DNA of 64,000 nucleotides from JAAYCI01 sp964370295 (lineage in GTDB: Bacteria > Bacillota > Clostridia > Oscillospirales > Ruminococcaceae): positions 1 through 64,000 of the forward strand of contig CAYJIR010000001.1 of assembly GCA_964370295.1 (NCBI GenBank), written 5' to 3'. The position numbers were made by a program, and so were the translations under genes. Below, one piece after another: positions 33,129-41,257 of the stretch (the stretch's first letter is position 1; each line of letters opens with the position of its first letter). Under the pieces are notes generated by a model, which saw nothing but the letters and a program-made list of their open reading frames with translations, was not told the origin of the DNA and made no database searches.

Positions 33129-34430
33129 TTAGGCCTTAAAGGCATCTGTTTTTTGATATTTGGCACGACCAAAAAACTCGCGCACTTCCCCGGCTGTATA
33201 CAGCGAGCCAAAAGAACACACCAGTCCATCATTGCCTACATTGTGCAATGCTTTTTCTAAGCCTTCGGCAATACTAGTGCAGGCCTCTGCAGGCAGTTGT
33301 GGTTGCCAGTTTGCAATACCTTGGGCAAGCTCTTGTGCAGGTAAAGCCCGCGCGCGGTCCGATGCCACGCAGTAAACATGTTCTGCCAAGGGCAAAACTT
33401 CTTGTAACATACCGCGCCAATCTTTATCCCGCATAACACCCATAACAAAATGCCATTTGCGTCCCGGATAAAGAGTTTTCAGACTTTTCGCCAGCATTTC
33501 CGCGCCTTGTAAATTGTGCCCTCCGTCTAAAAAAAACACCGGTTTTTCACACAGCAACTCTAGCCTTGCTGGCCACACCGCCTGATACAGGCCCTGTTTT
33601 ATCGCCCCATCCTCTATGGCAAAACCTTGGTTTTTTAAACAATCTATCGCTGTTAACACCACAGCTACATTTTCCAGCTGATGCTCACCTACCAAATGGA
33701 TGTTTAGTTCCTTGCCGTCCCACAAAAAACGTTGCCCATGTGTATCGGCGCACAACAACGCAAGGCGTGCCATATCAGCCGTGTATAATGGCACCATCAG
33801 GGTGTCGCATTGCTTTTGCAAAACGGCAGCTGCCTTTGGTTTTTGCGGAGCACTCACCACCTGTGTGTCGGCTTTAACAATACCCGCCTTTTCGCCGGCT
33901 ATTTCGGAAAGGTCGTTCCCCAGCTCGGCCGTATGATCGAATCCGATGGTAGTGACAATCGCAAGTTGTGGCGAGGCAATAATATTGGTTGCATCTGTGC
34001 GCCCACCTAGCCCCACTTCCAGCACCACCACATCACATTGTTTTTTTAGAAAAAACAATAAACCCAGCGCGGTTACCAGCTCAAACTCTGTGGGGTGTTC
34101 TTGCATTCGCTCGGCACAATTGCGCACTTGCTGGGTAAGCTCTGCCAATTCTTCGTCTGTGATGGAAACTCCGTCCACCTGCATTCGCTCGTTAAAACAA
34201 TTTACAAACGGCGATGTATAAAGTCCTGTTCGGTATCCTGCCTTAGTAAGAACCGAAGCCAGCATACAACATACACTACCTTTCCCGTTTGTGCCCGCCA
34301 CATGAAGAAAACGCAATTTTTCTTGTGGCGATCCCATCAAGTTTAAAAGTTCCTTGATGCGGTGCAAGCCCCTTGTACTGGTTTGCCAACTTCTGGTTCC
34401 CATATATTCGATGGCTTCCTGCTTATCCAT
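33129..34430 (-). CDS. folC: Bifunctional dihydrofolate/folylpolyglutamate synthase
   Basis: This 433-residue ligase of the Mur-like family adds glutamate to folates. It shows LHVAGTNGKGSVCCMLASVL (P-loop) near residue 45, the TSPF motif with FNERMQVDG, the Mg2+/Lys region VVLEVGLGGRTDATN near 135, TTIGFDHTAELG and the C-terminal FLDGGHNLQGAEMLAKSL near 290. The ATG has GAGAGA upstream. It follows folD on the same strand after a terminator-like stem, so it may have its own promoter. Confidence 0.94.
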   Translation of the reverse strand: MDKQEAIEYMGTRSWQTSTRGLHRIKELLNLMGSPQEKLRFLHVAGTNGKGSVCCMLASVLTKAGYRTGLYTSPFVNCFNERMQVDGVSITDEELAELTQQVRNCAERMQEHPTEFELVTALGLLFFLKKQCDVVVLEVGLGGRTDATNIIASPQLAIVTTIGFDHTAELGNDLSEIAGEKAGIVKADTQVVSAPQKPKAAAVLQKQCDTLMVPLYTADMARLALLCADTHGQRFLWDGKELNIHLVGEHQLENVAVVLTAIDCLKNQGFAIEDGAIKQGLYQAVWPARLELLCEKPVFFLDGGHNLQGAEMLAKSLKTLYPGRKWHFVMGVMRDKDWRGMLQEVLPLAEHVYCVASDRARALPAQELAQGIANWQPQLPAEACTSIAEGLEKALHNVGNDGLVCSFGSLYTAGEVREFFGRAKYQKTDAFKA

Positions 34431-34595
34431 AACCGTCTCTCTTTCACAGTGATCCTAGCTTGCTATTGAAACACAGAGGATATTGTTTTTGCAACAAAAG
34501 CAACACAAGAAACTTGTGTGTTTTTCCGGCCGATACAACATCCAAAGAGGATATTCGATAAATGGTCATCCTAATTTCCATTGCAACTTTGCATA

Positions 34596-34632
34596 AAATC
34601 TCCCGGCAACCACAAAACGGGCCGGGAGATTT
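34596..34632 (-). terminator. Intrinsic terminator after folD
   Basis: AAATCTCCCGG and CCGGGAGATTT form an 11-bp stem, 55 bp after the folD stop, with T-rich sequence on both sides in the respective directions. Confidence 0.8.
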
Positions 34633-34686
34633 TTCTTTATCTGTAATGGTGGAACCCTTTTATTAAAACAAAGCGGTGTGGGTTGT

Positions 34687-35544
34687 TTAGGCTTTGTTTT
34701 GCTCGTTAGCGGCCTGCACCACATGTTTTACAAGCACAGAGGTGGTGACGGTACCCACCCCACCGGGCACCGGTGTAATTCCGGCCACCATGGGCTCTAC
34801 AGCATCAAAATCAACGTCACCGCACATTTTTCCGTTCTCGTCCACATAGATTCCCACATCCAGCACATATTGTCCCTGTGCAAAATAATCAGATGTGAAG
34901 CCACGTGCCTTGCGTCCGGCACAAACGGCCACCACATCTGCTTCACGGCAGGCGGCGGGCAAATCTTTTGTGCGTGTATGGCACACTGTGACAGTGGCAT
35001 TTTTTTCTACCAACATCATGGCCAGTGGTTTTCCCACCACAAGGCTGCGGCCTACCACAGCTGCTTTTTTCCCTGTTAGGTCTACGCCATAGAAAGCCAA
35101 TATCTCCATGCAGGCCTGTGCGGTGCACGGTGGATAACCAAGGGATTTGCTTGCATACACACCGGCCAAAGAGCCGTCTGTGATGCCATCCACATCTTTT
35201 TCCGGTGCCAAAGTGTTGCACACTTCGCTGTCGTCCATATGGGCGGGCAAGGGACGAAGCAACAGCACACCGTGTATACCACTGTCGCCATTAATGGCAC
35301 GAATTTCTTTTTGCAAATCCTCTTGTGTGATATCGCCGGCCAAACTCACATGGCGCACGGCAACCCCCACTTTTTCGCAACGTTTTGTGGCGCCTTGCTC
35401 ATAAGCGATGTCGTCGGGTTTTTCACCTACACGTACTATGGCCAAGGTAGGGTCAACATTTTTTTCTTTCAGTTTCAGCACTTGTTGTGCCACTTCTTCA
35501 TTCATGGCCGCCACAACCGGCGCGCCTTTTAATAATTCTGCCAT
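34687..35544 (-). CDS. folD: FolD-like methylenetetrahydrofolate dehydrogenase, cyclohydrolase residues lost
   Basis: This 285-residue FolD homologue keeps the Rossmann part for NAD(P) (VVGRSLVVGKPLAMML near residue 165, AGITPVPGGVGTVTTSVL near 260) and PEKDVDGIT. In the catalytic segment the tyrosine is kept (Tyr48) but the essential lysine four residues on is Ala52 (YEQGATK). The Gln of the usual VQLPLP is Leu96 (LLLRPLP). Both are linked to cyclohydrolase activity in bifunctional FolD, so this protein is probably a dehydrogenase only. The adjacent fchA, 14 bp upstream in the operon, could supply the hydrolysis. GAGGAG precedes the ATG. Confidence 0.88.
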   Translation of the reverse strand: MAELLKGAPVVAAMNEEVAQQVLKLKEKNVDPTLAIVRVGEKPDDIAYEQGATKRCEKVGVAVRHVSLAGDITQEDLQKEIRAINGDSGIHGVLLLRPLPAHMDDSEVCNTLAPEKDVDGITDGSLAGVYASKSLGYPPCTAQACMEILAFYGVDLTGKKAAVVGRSLVVGKPLAMMLVEKNATVTVCHTRTKDLPAACREADVVAVCAGRKARGFTSDYFAQGQYVLDVGIYVDENGKMCGDVDFDAVEPMVAGITPVPGGVGTVTTSVLVKHVVQAANEQNKA

Positions 35545-35558
35545 TTTCGTATTCTCCT

Positions 35559-36188
35559 CTAGTCAAAGCGCTTGCATACACGCGCATAAATTTCGTCTGC
35601 TTTGGCACAATAGCTTTGCAGCATTTCATTTGCATTTTTGTTGGCTTCTTGTGCATGTTCACGGTCTTTCATGATTTTTGTGTTAATAAACACATTTAGG
35701 CTGGCCCCTTGCAAAGCCGCCTTGCACATCACCACGCCCACACCTACATCGCTAATGGCAATGGCTGTTCCTTTTTTCTCGAAATCTTCATGCAAATCGA
35801 TGGCTTTGCAGCACGCTTGCATAATTTGCAAAGGAACCGCGCAGGCTTCTTTAAGCGCGGCTTCCATCACACGCTCTTTTTCTTGTTTTTGCTCTTCGGT
35901 ATCTTTGGGCATGCCATAAGCGCGCGACAAAGGCTCAAACACCTCTGCATCTCGGCACACCAATTGCAAAAGTTCGTCTTGCAATGTGTCGGCCTGTGCT
36001 TTTAAAGCCACGATATCCTCTTGTACGTCGGCATATTTTTTCTTGCCCACGGTAAGGCTGCCCACCATATTGCCCAAGGCCGTGCCAATAGCACCCACGA
36101 AAGCCGAAGCACCACCGCCACCGGGTACTGGGTCTTTTCCCGCTAGCACGCGCACAAATTCACGTCCACTTTGTTGTGTAAAATCCAT
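35559..36188 (-). CDS. fchA: Cyclodeaminase/cyclohydrolase family protein (FchA-like)
   Basis: This 209-residue helical protein of the formiminotransferase-cyclodeaminase C-terminal family begins with the hallmark KDPVPGGGGASAFVGAIGTALGNMV and holds KKKYADV and TAIAISDVGVGVVMC. Stand-alone members act as methenyl-THF cyclohydrolases (FchA) or as formimino-THF cyclodeaminases in histidine breakdown. No histidine-degradation gene is nearby. The folD beside it lacks its cyclohydrolase lysine, which favours the first role. GGGGGG lies upstream of the ATG. It is the first gene of the fchA-folD unit. Confidence 0.9.
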   Translation of the reverse strand: MDFTQQSGREFVRVLAGKDPVPGGGGASAFVGAIGTALGNMVGSLTVGKKKYADVQEDIVALKAQADTLQDELLQLVCRDAEVFEPLSRAYGMPKDTEEQKQEKERVMEAALKEACAVPLQIMQACCKAIDLHEDFEKKGTAIAISDVGVGVVMCKAALQGASLNVFINTKIMKDREHAQEANKNANEMLQSYCAKADEIYARVCKRFD

Positions 36189-36350
36189 TTTAGTCCCCCC
36201 GTATTTATACTTTTTCTGCGCAGCATTTCCTTTGAAAAAAATCCGACAGATTGAATCTATTGTATCCCATTTTTGCTGAAAAAACCAGCTTTTTCTTTAA
36301 AAATTTCCAAAAAAAATCGCCATAAGCTCAAAAAGAGATTTATGGCGATT

Positions 36351-36427
36351 TGGTGGGCCCTCGGGGACTTGAACCCGGGACCGTCCGGTTATGAGCCGGA
36401 TGCTCTAACCAACTGAGCTAAGGGCCC
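36351..36427 (-). tRNA. tRNA with anticodon CAT (elongator Met, or Ile2)
   Basis: On the minus strand a tRNA of standard length folds, with acceptor GGGCCCT/AGGGCCC, discriminator A, encoded CCA, anticodon loop CTCATAA and D-arm TAGCTCAGTTGGTTAGAGC. The paired first base pair argues against initiator tRNA. Methionine or lysidine-modified isoleucine cannot be settled here. The T stem CCGGG/CCCCG has one C:C mismatch. Confidence 0.88.
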
Positions 36428-36535
36428 GTATAGATAGCTTAACTATTATATCAAATATTCGGCTGTTTGAAAAGACTTTTTTTATGAAATTGAAATTTCT
36501 TTTATTCGCCATAAGAGATCACCTCTATTTTCGGC

Positions 36536-37000
36536 TTAGAAATTTTCTATTCGGCGGCGTTTGCGCAGCCGGTATCGTTTTTCTCCAGCGTCCCAAAACT
36601 GCTTTTCTTCTTCTGTCTGTATGCTTACAGGGGGGATCTCTTTTGGTTGGCCGTTTTCGTCAAGTGATACAAGCACCAAATAGGCTTGATTAATCAGGGA
36701 ACGCTCCCCGTTTGGGCTCTCCACAAAGGTGTCTACTGACACTTCCATGGAAGTTTTACCAATATAACTAAGGCGACCCGTTAGCACAACAAAATCGTTT
36801 AAGAATGCAGGGGCTTTAAAAATTAAACTGTCTACCGATGCCGTGATAATTTCACTTCCCGTGTGGCGCAGTGCTACCAAGCCGGCCACCTCATCTATCC
36901 ACTGCATCAGCATCCCCCCAAACAGGCGGCGCTGGCCGTTTAAGTGTGGATATCGCACCCAGTGTACCTGTTCTGTGGTGGAGTCTTGAATGGTCTTCAT
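36536..37000 (-). CDS. Acyl-CoA thioesterase, hotdog fold
   Basis: This 154-residue hotdog-fold protein resembles the YciA/acyl-CoA hydrolase group: HLNGQRRLFGGMLMQWIDEVAGLVALRHTG (the long central helix with the catalytic Asp), VDSLIFKAP, VVLTGRLSYIGKTSMEVSVDTFVE. It would hydrolyse acyl-CoA thioesters of unknown chain length in the cytosol. The ATG at 37000 has GGGAGGTG eight bases upstream; the frame runs further upstream without a site. It ends with a basic tail (KRYRLRKRRRIENF). It is 80 bp downstream of gpmA, with a terminator between. Confidence 0.87.
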   Translation of the reverse strand: MKTIQDSTTEQVHWVRYPHLNGQRRLFGGMLMQWIDEVAGLVALRHTGSEIITASVDSLIFKAPAFLNDFVVLTGRLSYIGKTSMEVSVDTFVESPNGERSLINQAYLVLVSLDENGQPKEIPPVSIQTEEEKQFWDAGEKRYRLRKRRRIENF

Positions 37001-37038
37001 ACATAGACACCTCCCCAACGCTATTGGTAAATCATACG

Positions 37039-37070
37039 AAACGGCAAACAAGGAGCCTTGCCTGCCGTTT
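37039..37070 (-). terminator. Intrinsic terminator after gpmA
   Basis: AAACGGCA and TGCCGTTT with an inner CAAGG/CTTG stem lie 11 bp after the gpmA stop. Confidence 0.75.
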
Positions 37071-37080
37071 TGTGTATTTC

Positions 37081-37827
37081 TTATTTTGCTTTGCCTTGAT
37101 TTGCAACGCCGGCCATTTTGGCCTCGATGGCCGCTTGGTCACCAAGATAAAATTTCTTAAGCACATTTAGGTCATCATCGAACTCATACACAAGAGGCAC
37201 ACCCGTGGGGATGTTCACGCCAATAATTTCTTCGTCGGACAACTTATCAAACTTTTTCACGAGCGCACGCAAGGAGTTTCCATGTGCTGCAATCAAAACG
37301 CGTTTGCCTTCTTTCATTTTGGGCAAGATGGTACTTTCAAAATAAGGCCACGCGCGCTCTATGGTGATGGCAAGGCTTTCCGTTAAGGGAAGCTGTGCGC
37401 TATCAATGCCACGATATTGTTCTTGCGTACGGGGGCTGCGTTCGTCGTTCTCTTCTAGCTCCGGTGGGGGCACGTCAAAACTGCGGCGCCATACCAGCAC
37501 TTGCTCCTCACCGTATTTTGCGGCGGTTTCTGCTTTGTTAAGGCCTTGCAAGGTGCCATAATGACGTTCATTTAAGCGCCAATTCTTTTCCACGGGCAAC
37601 CAAGAACGATCCATTTGCTCTAACACCAAATCTAAGGTGTGAATGGCACGACGCAAATAGGAGGTATAGCACAAATCAAAATCATAACCTTCTGCTTTTA
37701 AAAGACGTCCACCCTCTGCCGCTTCTGCACGTCCTTTTTCAGAAAGGGGCACGTCTGTCCAGCCCGTAAATAGGTTTAGCCTATTCCACTCACTTTCTCC
37801 GTGGCGAACCAAAACTAATTTCATCAT
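37081..37827 (-). CDS. gpmA: 2,3-bisphosphoglycerate-dependent phosphoglycerate mutase
   Basis: This 248-residue glycolytic enzyme interconverts 3- and 2-phosphoglycerate. It shows the phosphohistidine motif LVRHGESEWN at residue 6, LFTGWTDVPLSEKGRAEA, NERHYGTLQGLNKAET near 85, RSFDVPPP near 113 and the second histidine in IAAHGNSLRALVKKFD near 185. AGAGG precedes two ATG codons; 37827 is taken. It is a single gene facing away from nrdD. Confidence 0.96.
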   Translation of the reverse strand: MMKLVLVRHGESEWNRLNLFTGWTDVPLSEKGRAEAAEGGRLLKAEGYDFDLCYTSYLRRAIHTLDLVLEQMDRSWLPVEKNWRLNERHYGTLQGLNKAETAAKYGEEQVLVWRRSFDVPPPELEENDERSPRTQEQYRGIDSAQLPLTESLAITIERAWPYFESTILPKMKEGKRVLIAAHGNSLRALVKKFDKLSDEEIIGVNIPTGVPLVYEFDDDLNVLKKFYLGDQAAIEAKMAGVANQGKAK

Positions 37828-38023
37828 TGCAAAAACCTCTTTTCATCTCATCGTTAGTATCAGCGATTTGCCAGAGCATGAACTTGCTATAATCCAAGAA
37901 AAACCATCTATAGTATACCATCCTTGCCCTGTACTGGCAATTGTAAAAATAAATTTCTGCCTAATTTTTCATTTCCCATCTTTTTTGGGGGGCAGTCTCT
38001 TTTCCAATGAAAGCGAAAAAACC

Positions 38024-38080
38024 ATACAAAATATAGTGCAAAATGTCAATTGACACACAATATGTAGTATGATAAAGTAT
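38024..38080 (+). promoter_or_regulatory. Two NrdR boxes overlapping the nrdD promoter
   Basis: ATACAAAATATAGTGC (38024-38039) and ACACAATATGTAGTAT (38055-38070) match the NrdR consensus ACACWATATMTWGTGT at 13 and 14 of 16 positions. Their centres are 31 bp apart, three helical turns, the usual paired arrangement. TTGACA at 38050-38055 with a -10-like TAAAGT near 38073 overlaps the second box. Confidence 0.75.
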
Positions 38081-38153
38081 TTTTTGCAAGGTTTGTGTTT
38101 GCTTTATGCAAAGAGCAGTCTTGCTTTATTTCACAAGGGGGTTTTATCACACT

Positions 38154-40445
38154 ATGCAAAGAACCGGTGTGCGCACCATTATAAAAAGAGACGGACGAGT
38201 TGTTTTATATGATGAGGCAAAAATTGCCAATGCTATTTTAAAATCTTTGGTAGCTACAGGGGAAGATGATGCTGTGCTGGCTGCACGTTTAGCCAATGAA
38301 GTGGGTGAGGCCATGGCACAACATGGCCATGGAGACAGCTACCGCATAGAAGACATCCAAGACGAGGCCGAAAAAGCCCTGATGCGTGCCGGATGTGAAG
38401 ATGCGGCAAAAAAATACATTTTGTACCGTGCAAGGCGCACACATGTGCGCGAAAGCAACACCGCTTTGATGCGTGCTTGTGACGAAATCACCAATGCGGA
38501 TGCGCGCCTTTCCAATTTGAAGCGGGATAATGCTAACGTAGACGGCAACACCTCTATGGGCAGTATGCTACAGATTGGTTCTGTGGCAGCCAAGGCTTAT
38601 AATACTTCGTACCTGCTTAGCAAACAGCAGGCGAAAGCGCATGGTGAAGGCGCTATGCATATTCACGATTTTGATTTTTATTCTCTCACGACCACTTGTT
38701 GTCAAATTGACATTGTTAAAATGTTCGAAAATGGGTTTTCCACCGGGCACGGCTTTTTGCGCGAGCCACAAGACATTCAAAGCTATGCCGCTTTGGCGTG
38801 CATTGCCATACAGTCCAACCAAAACGACCAACACGGCGGACAAAGCATTCCCAATTTCGATTTTGGCTTGGCAACGGGTGTGCGCAAAACCTATCAGCGC
38901 GTTTTTAAAGAAAATCTTAGCAAGGCACTTTTATTGTTGGCCCCGCAGGCAAAACTAGATAAAGAAGCGGTTGTTGCATTGTGCGAAGAGGTAGAGGCAC
39001 ACTGTGGTTGCAAACCACGCCTACAAGGAGGCGAGGTTTTCCTTACCACCTTAATACAATACCTAAACAGAAACGTGGACCCTGAAAAAACAAAAGCTGC
39101 TTTGGATTTTACCATCGAACATTCCTTAGCAGAAACCGAGCGTCGTTGTTTTCAGGCCATGGAAGCATTGGTGCATAACCTGAACTCTATGCATTCGCGC
39201 GCCGGTGCACAAACGCCGTTTTCCTCCATCAATTATGGCACGGATACCAGTGTTGAAGGCCGCATGGTGATACGCAATGTATTGCGTGCCACCGAAAAAG
39301 GCTTGGGCCATGGTGAAACCCCGATTTTCCCCATACAAATTTTCAAATTAAAAGCCGGTGTAAATTATAACCCGGAAGATCCAAACTATGACCTGTTTGA
39401 GCTGGCTTGCCGTTGCAGTGCCAAACGCTTGTTTCCCAATTTCACCAATTTAGATGCACCATTCAACGCCCAATACTATGTGGCCGGTCATCCGGAAACC
39501 GAAGTGGCCACCATGGGTTGCCGCACGCGCGTGATGGGCAATGTATATAACAAAGACCAGCAAATTGCTTTTGGACGTGGCAATTTAAGCTTCACTTCCA
39601 TCAATCTGCCACGCCTTGCCATAGAAGCCCAAGGGGATGAGGAAAAGTTTTATAAAACACTCACCGAAATGCTGGATTTAGTGGTCGAGCAATTGCTGGA
39701 TCGCTTTGAAGTGCAGGCGAAGAAAAAAGTTCGCAATTTCCCCTTTTTAATGGGGCAGGGTGTTTGGTTGGATTCTGAGAAACTTGGCCCGGATGATGAA
39801 ATTCGCGAAGTGTTAAAACACGGCACTTTGTCCATTGGTTTTATCGGTCTTGCCGAAACTTTGGTGGCGCTTTTTGGCAAGCATCATGGCGAGAGTGCTG
39901 AGATGCAAGAAAAAGGCCTTGAGATTGTGGGCTTTATGCACCACTATTGCCAAAAGAAAAGTGAAGAACTTGGCATGAACTTCACCTTGTTGGCCACCCC
40001 GGCCGAAGGCTTGTCCGGCCGGTTTATCCGCATGGACAAAAAACGATATGGCAATATCCCCGGCGTAACCGACCATGATTTTTATACCAATTCGTTCCAC
40101 ATCCCGGTGTACTATTCCATGGCCACTTACGATAAAATCCAGCGCGAGGCCCCTTATCATGCCTTAACACCGGCAGGTCATATCACTTACGTGGAGTTAA
40201 ACGGAGACACCGCCCAAAACTTAGAGGCCTTTATGTCTGTGGTACGTTGCATGCACGATGCCGGCGTGGGCTATGGCTCTATCAATCATCCGGTAGACAG
40301 AGACCCTGTTTGTGGATATGTGGGCATCATCCACGACGTTTGCCCACGCTGCGGTCGCCGGGACGGCGAGGAAATCCCCATGGAACGCTTGGAAGAACTT
40401 AAAAAACAATATCCCTGCATTTTAGAGTTTTCCGGCATAGAGTAA
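38154..40445 (+). CDS. nrdD: Anaerobic (class III) ribonucleoside-triphosphate reductase, catalytic part without glycyl-radical tail
   Basis: This 763-residue NrdD begins with an ATP-cone (TIIKRDGRVVLYDEAKIANAIL). It carries family segments such as HNLNSMHSRAGAQTPFSSINYGTDTS, GYVELNGDT-like VELNGDTAQN and a C-terminal Cys cluster (DPVCGYVG, VCPRCGRRD, YPC) that would bind zinc. The usual last about 50 residues with the RxxxGY glycyl-radical loop are missing; they are encoded by the next gene at 40524. AAGGGGG lies 12 bases before the ATG at 38154; an upstream ATG at 38106 has no site. Paired NrdR boxes control it. Confidence 0.93.
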   Translation: MQRTGVRTIIKRDGRVVLYDEAKIANAILKSLVATGEDDAVLAARLANEVGEAMAQHGHGDSYRIEDIQDEAEKALMRAGCEDAAKKYILYRARRTHVRESNTALMRACDEITNADARLSNLKRDNANVDGNTSMGSMLQIGSVAAKAYNTSYLLSKQQAKAHGEGAMHIHDFDFYSLTTTCCQIDIVKMFENGFSTGHGFLREPQDIQSYAALACIAIQSNQNDQHGGQSIPNFDFGLATGVRKTYQRVFKENLSKALLLLAPQAKLDKEAVVALCEEVEAHCGCKPRLQGGEVFLTTLIQYLNRNVDPEKTKAALDFTIEHSLAETERRCFQAMEALVHNLNSMHSRAGAQTPFSSINYGTDTSVEGRMVIRNVLRATEKGLGHGETPIFPIQIFKLKAGVNYNPEDPNYDLFELACRCSAKRLFPNFTNLDAPFNAQYYVAGHPETEVATMGCRTRVMGNVYNKDQQIAFGRGNLSFTSINLPRLAIEAQGDEEKFYKTLTEMLDLVVEQLLDRFEVQAKKKVRNFPFLMGQGVWLDSEKLGPDDEIREVLKHGTLSIGFIGLAETLVALFGKHHGESAEMQEKGLEIVGFMHHYCQKKSEELGMNFTLLATPAEGLSGRFIRMDKKRYGNIPGVTDHDFYTNSFHIPVYYSMATYDKIQREAPYHALTPAGHITYVELNGDTAQNLEAFMSVVRCMHDAGVGYGSINHPVDRDPVCGYVGIIHDVCPRCGRRDGEEIPMERLEELKKQYPCILEFSGIE

Positions 40446-40523
40446 CAAGGGAACAGGCAATCTTCGATGTTTTATTGCAGTAGCAATTATTTTAAATTAT
40501 ACTCAATATTTAAGGAGGATATT

Positions 40524-40676
40524 ATGAATCACACCCAAAACAATCAACCTGGAAAAGATGTAGGTTTTGAGAGAATTCGCCGAATTACCGGCTATCTTGT
40601 AGGCACTATGGACAAGTGGAATGACGCAAAAAAAGCCGAAGAACAAGAACGTGTAAAACACGATTTATCGTCTTAA
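40524..40676 (+). CDS. Separate glycyl-radical domain peptide of class III ribonucleotide reductase
   Basis: This 50-residue protein consists of a short polar head (NHTQNNQPGKDVG) and FERIRRITGYLVG, then MDKWNDAKKAEEQERVKH. The last parts align by eye with the C-terminal radical domain of NrdD proteins (an RxxGY loop followed by a helix ending ERVKH). The glycine in TGYLVG would be the radical site. It has its own perfect AAGGAGGAT site, 78 bp after the nrdD stop and just before nrdG, so it is a true gene and not a frameshift product. It should dock into NrdD after activation by NrdG, much as YfiD supplies a spare radical domain to pyruvate formate-lyase (inference). Confidence 0.8.
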   Translation: MNHTQNNQPGKDVGFERIRRITGYLVGTMDKWNDAKKAEEQERVKHDLSS

Positions 40677-40682
40677 CTCCGT

Positions 40683-41252
40683 ATGATCATAAAAGAAAAC
40701 ACGGGGTTTCCCTTTCAGGGGACCCCGTTGATTTTGGCAGAGCAAGGCTTTGTGGGCGATTCCATTGTAGATGGGCCGGGATTGCGCTGTGTTTTATTTT
40801 GTCAAGGCTGCCCACATTTGTGCAAAGGATGCCATAACCCAAGTACCCACCCCTTTGGGGACGGTGTGGCTACCGATATAAACGAGATTTACCGGCGTAT
40901 AAAAAACCACCCGCTGTGCCGCGCTGTCACTTTTTCGGGAGGCGAACCTTTTTCACAAGCGGCGGCGCTGGCCGTGCTGGCGCGGCAATTAAAAAATGAG
41001 GGGTACGAAATTGCGGCCTATACAGGATACACGCTTGAATACCTGTTAAAGAGCCCGGATGCAGCGCAAAGAGAACTTCTTTCTCTTTTGGATATTCTTA
41101 TAGATGGGCCTTTTATAGAGGAACAAAAAAACTTGACACTGCGCTTTCGCGGCAGCGAAAACCAACGAATCTTACAAGTGCCAAACAGCTTGCAAGCGGG
41201 GCAAGCTGTTTGGGAAACAGCCGAACGCTGGTGTGGAAAAACACAAGAGTAA
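40683..41252 (+). CDS. nrdG: Anaerobic ribonucleotide reductase activating protein (radical SAM)
   Basis: This 189-residue radical SAM activase has a CxxxCxxC cluster motif in FCQGCPHLCKGCHNP near residue 44, DSIVDGPGLRCVLF before it and FSGGEPFSQ for SAM binding near 85. It generates the glycyl radical, here probably on the 50-residue peptide encoded six bases upstream. No ribosome site is obvious before the ATG at 40683, so translation may be coupled to the peptide gene. A TTG further in (near LILAEQG) is an alternative start. Confidence 0.92.
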   Translation: MIIKENTGFPFQGTPLILAEQGFVGDSIVDGPGLRCVLFCQGCPHLCKGCHNPSTHPFGDGVATDINEIYRRIKNHPLCRAVTFSGGEPFSQAAALAVLARQLKNEGYEIAAYTGYTLEYLLKSPDAAQRELLSLLDILIDGPFIEEQKNLTLRFRGSENQRILQVPNSLQAGQAVWETAERWCGKTQE

Positions 41253-41257
41253 AAGGT

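Noticed and set aside
40445..40524. Frameshift in nrdD as the reason for the split
   Set aside because: The small gene has its own start codon and a perfect ribosome site, and 78 bp of non-coding-like sequence separate it from the nrdD stop.
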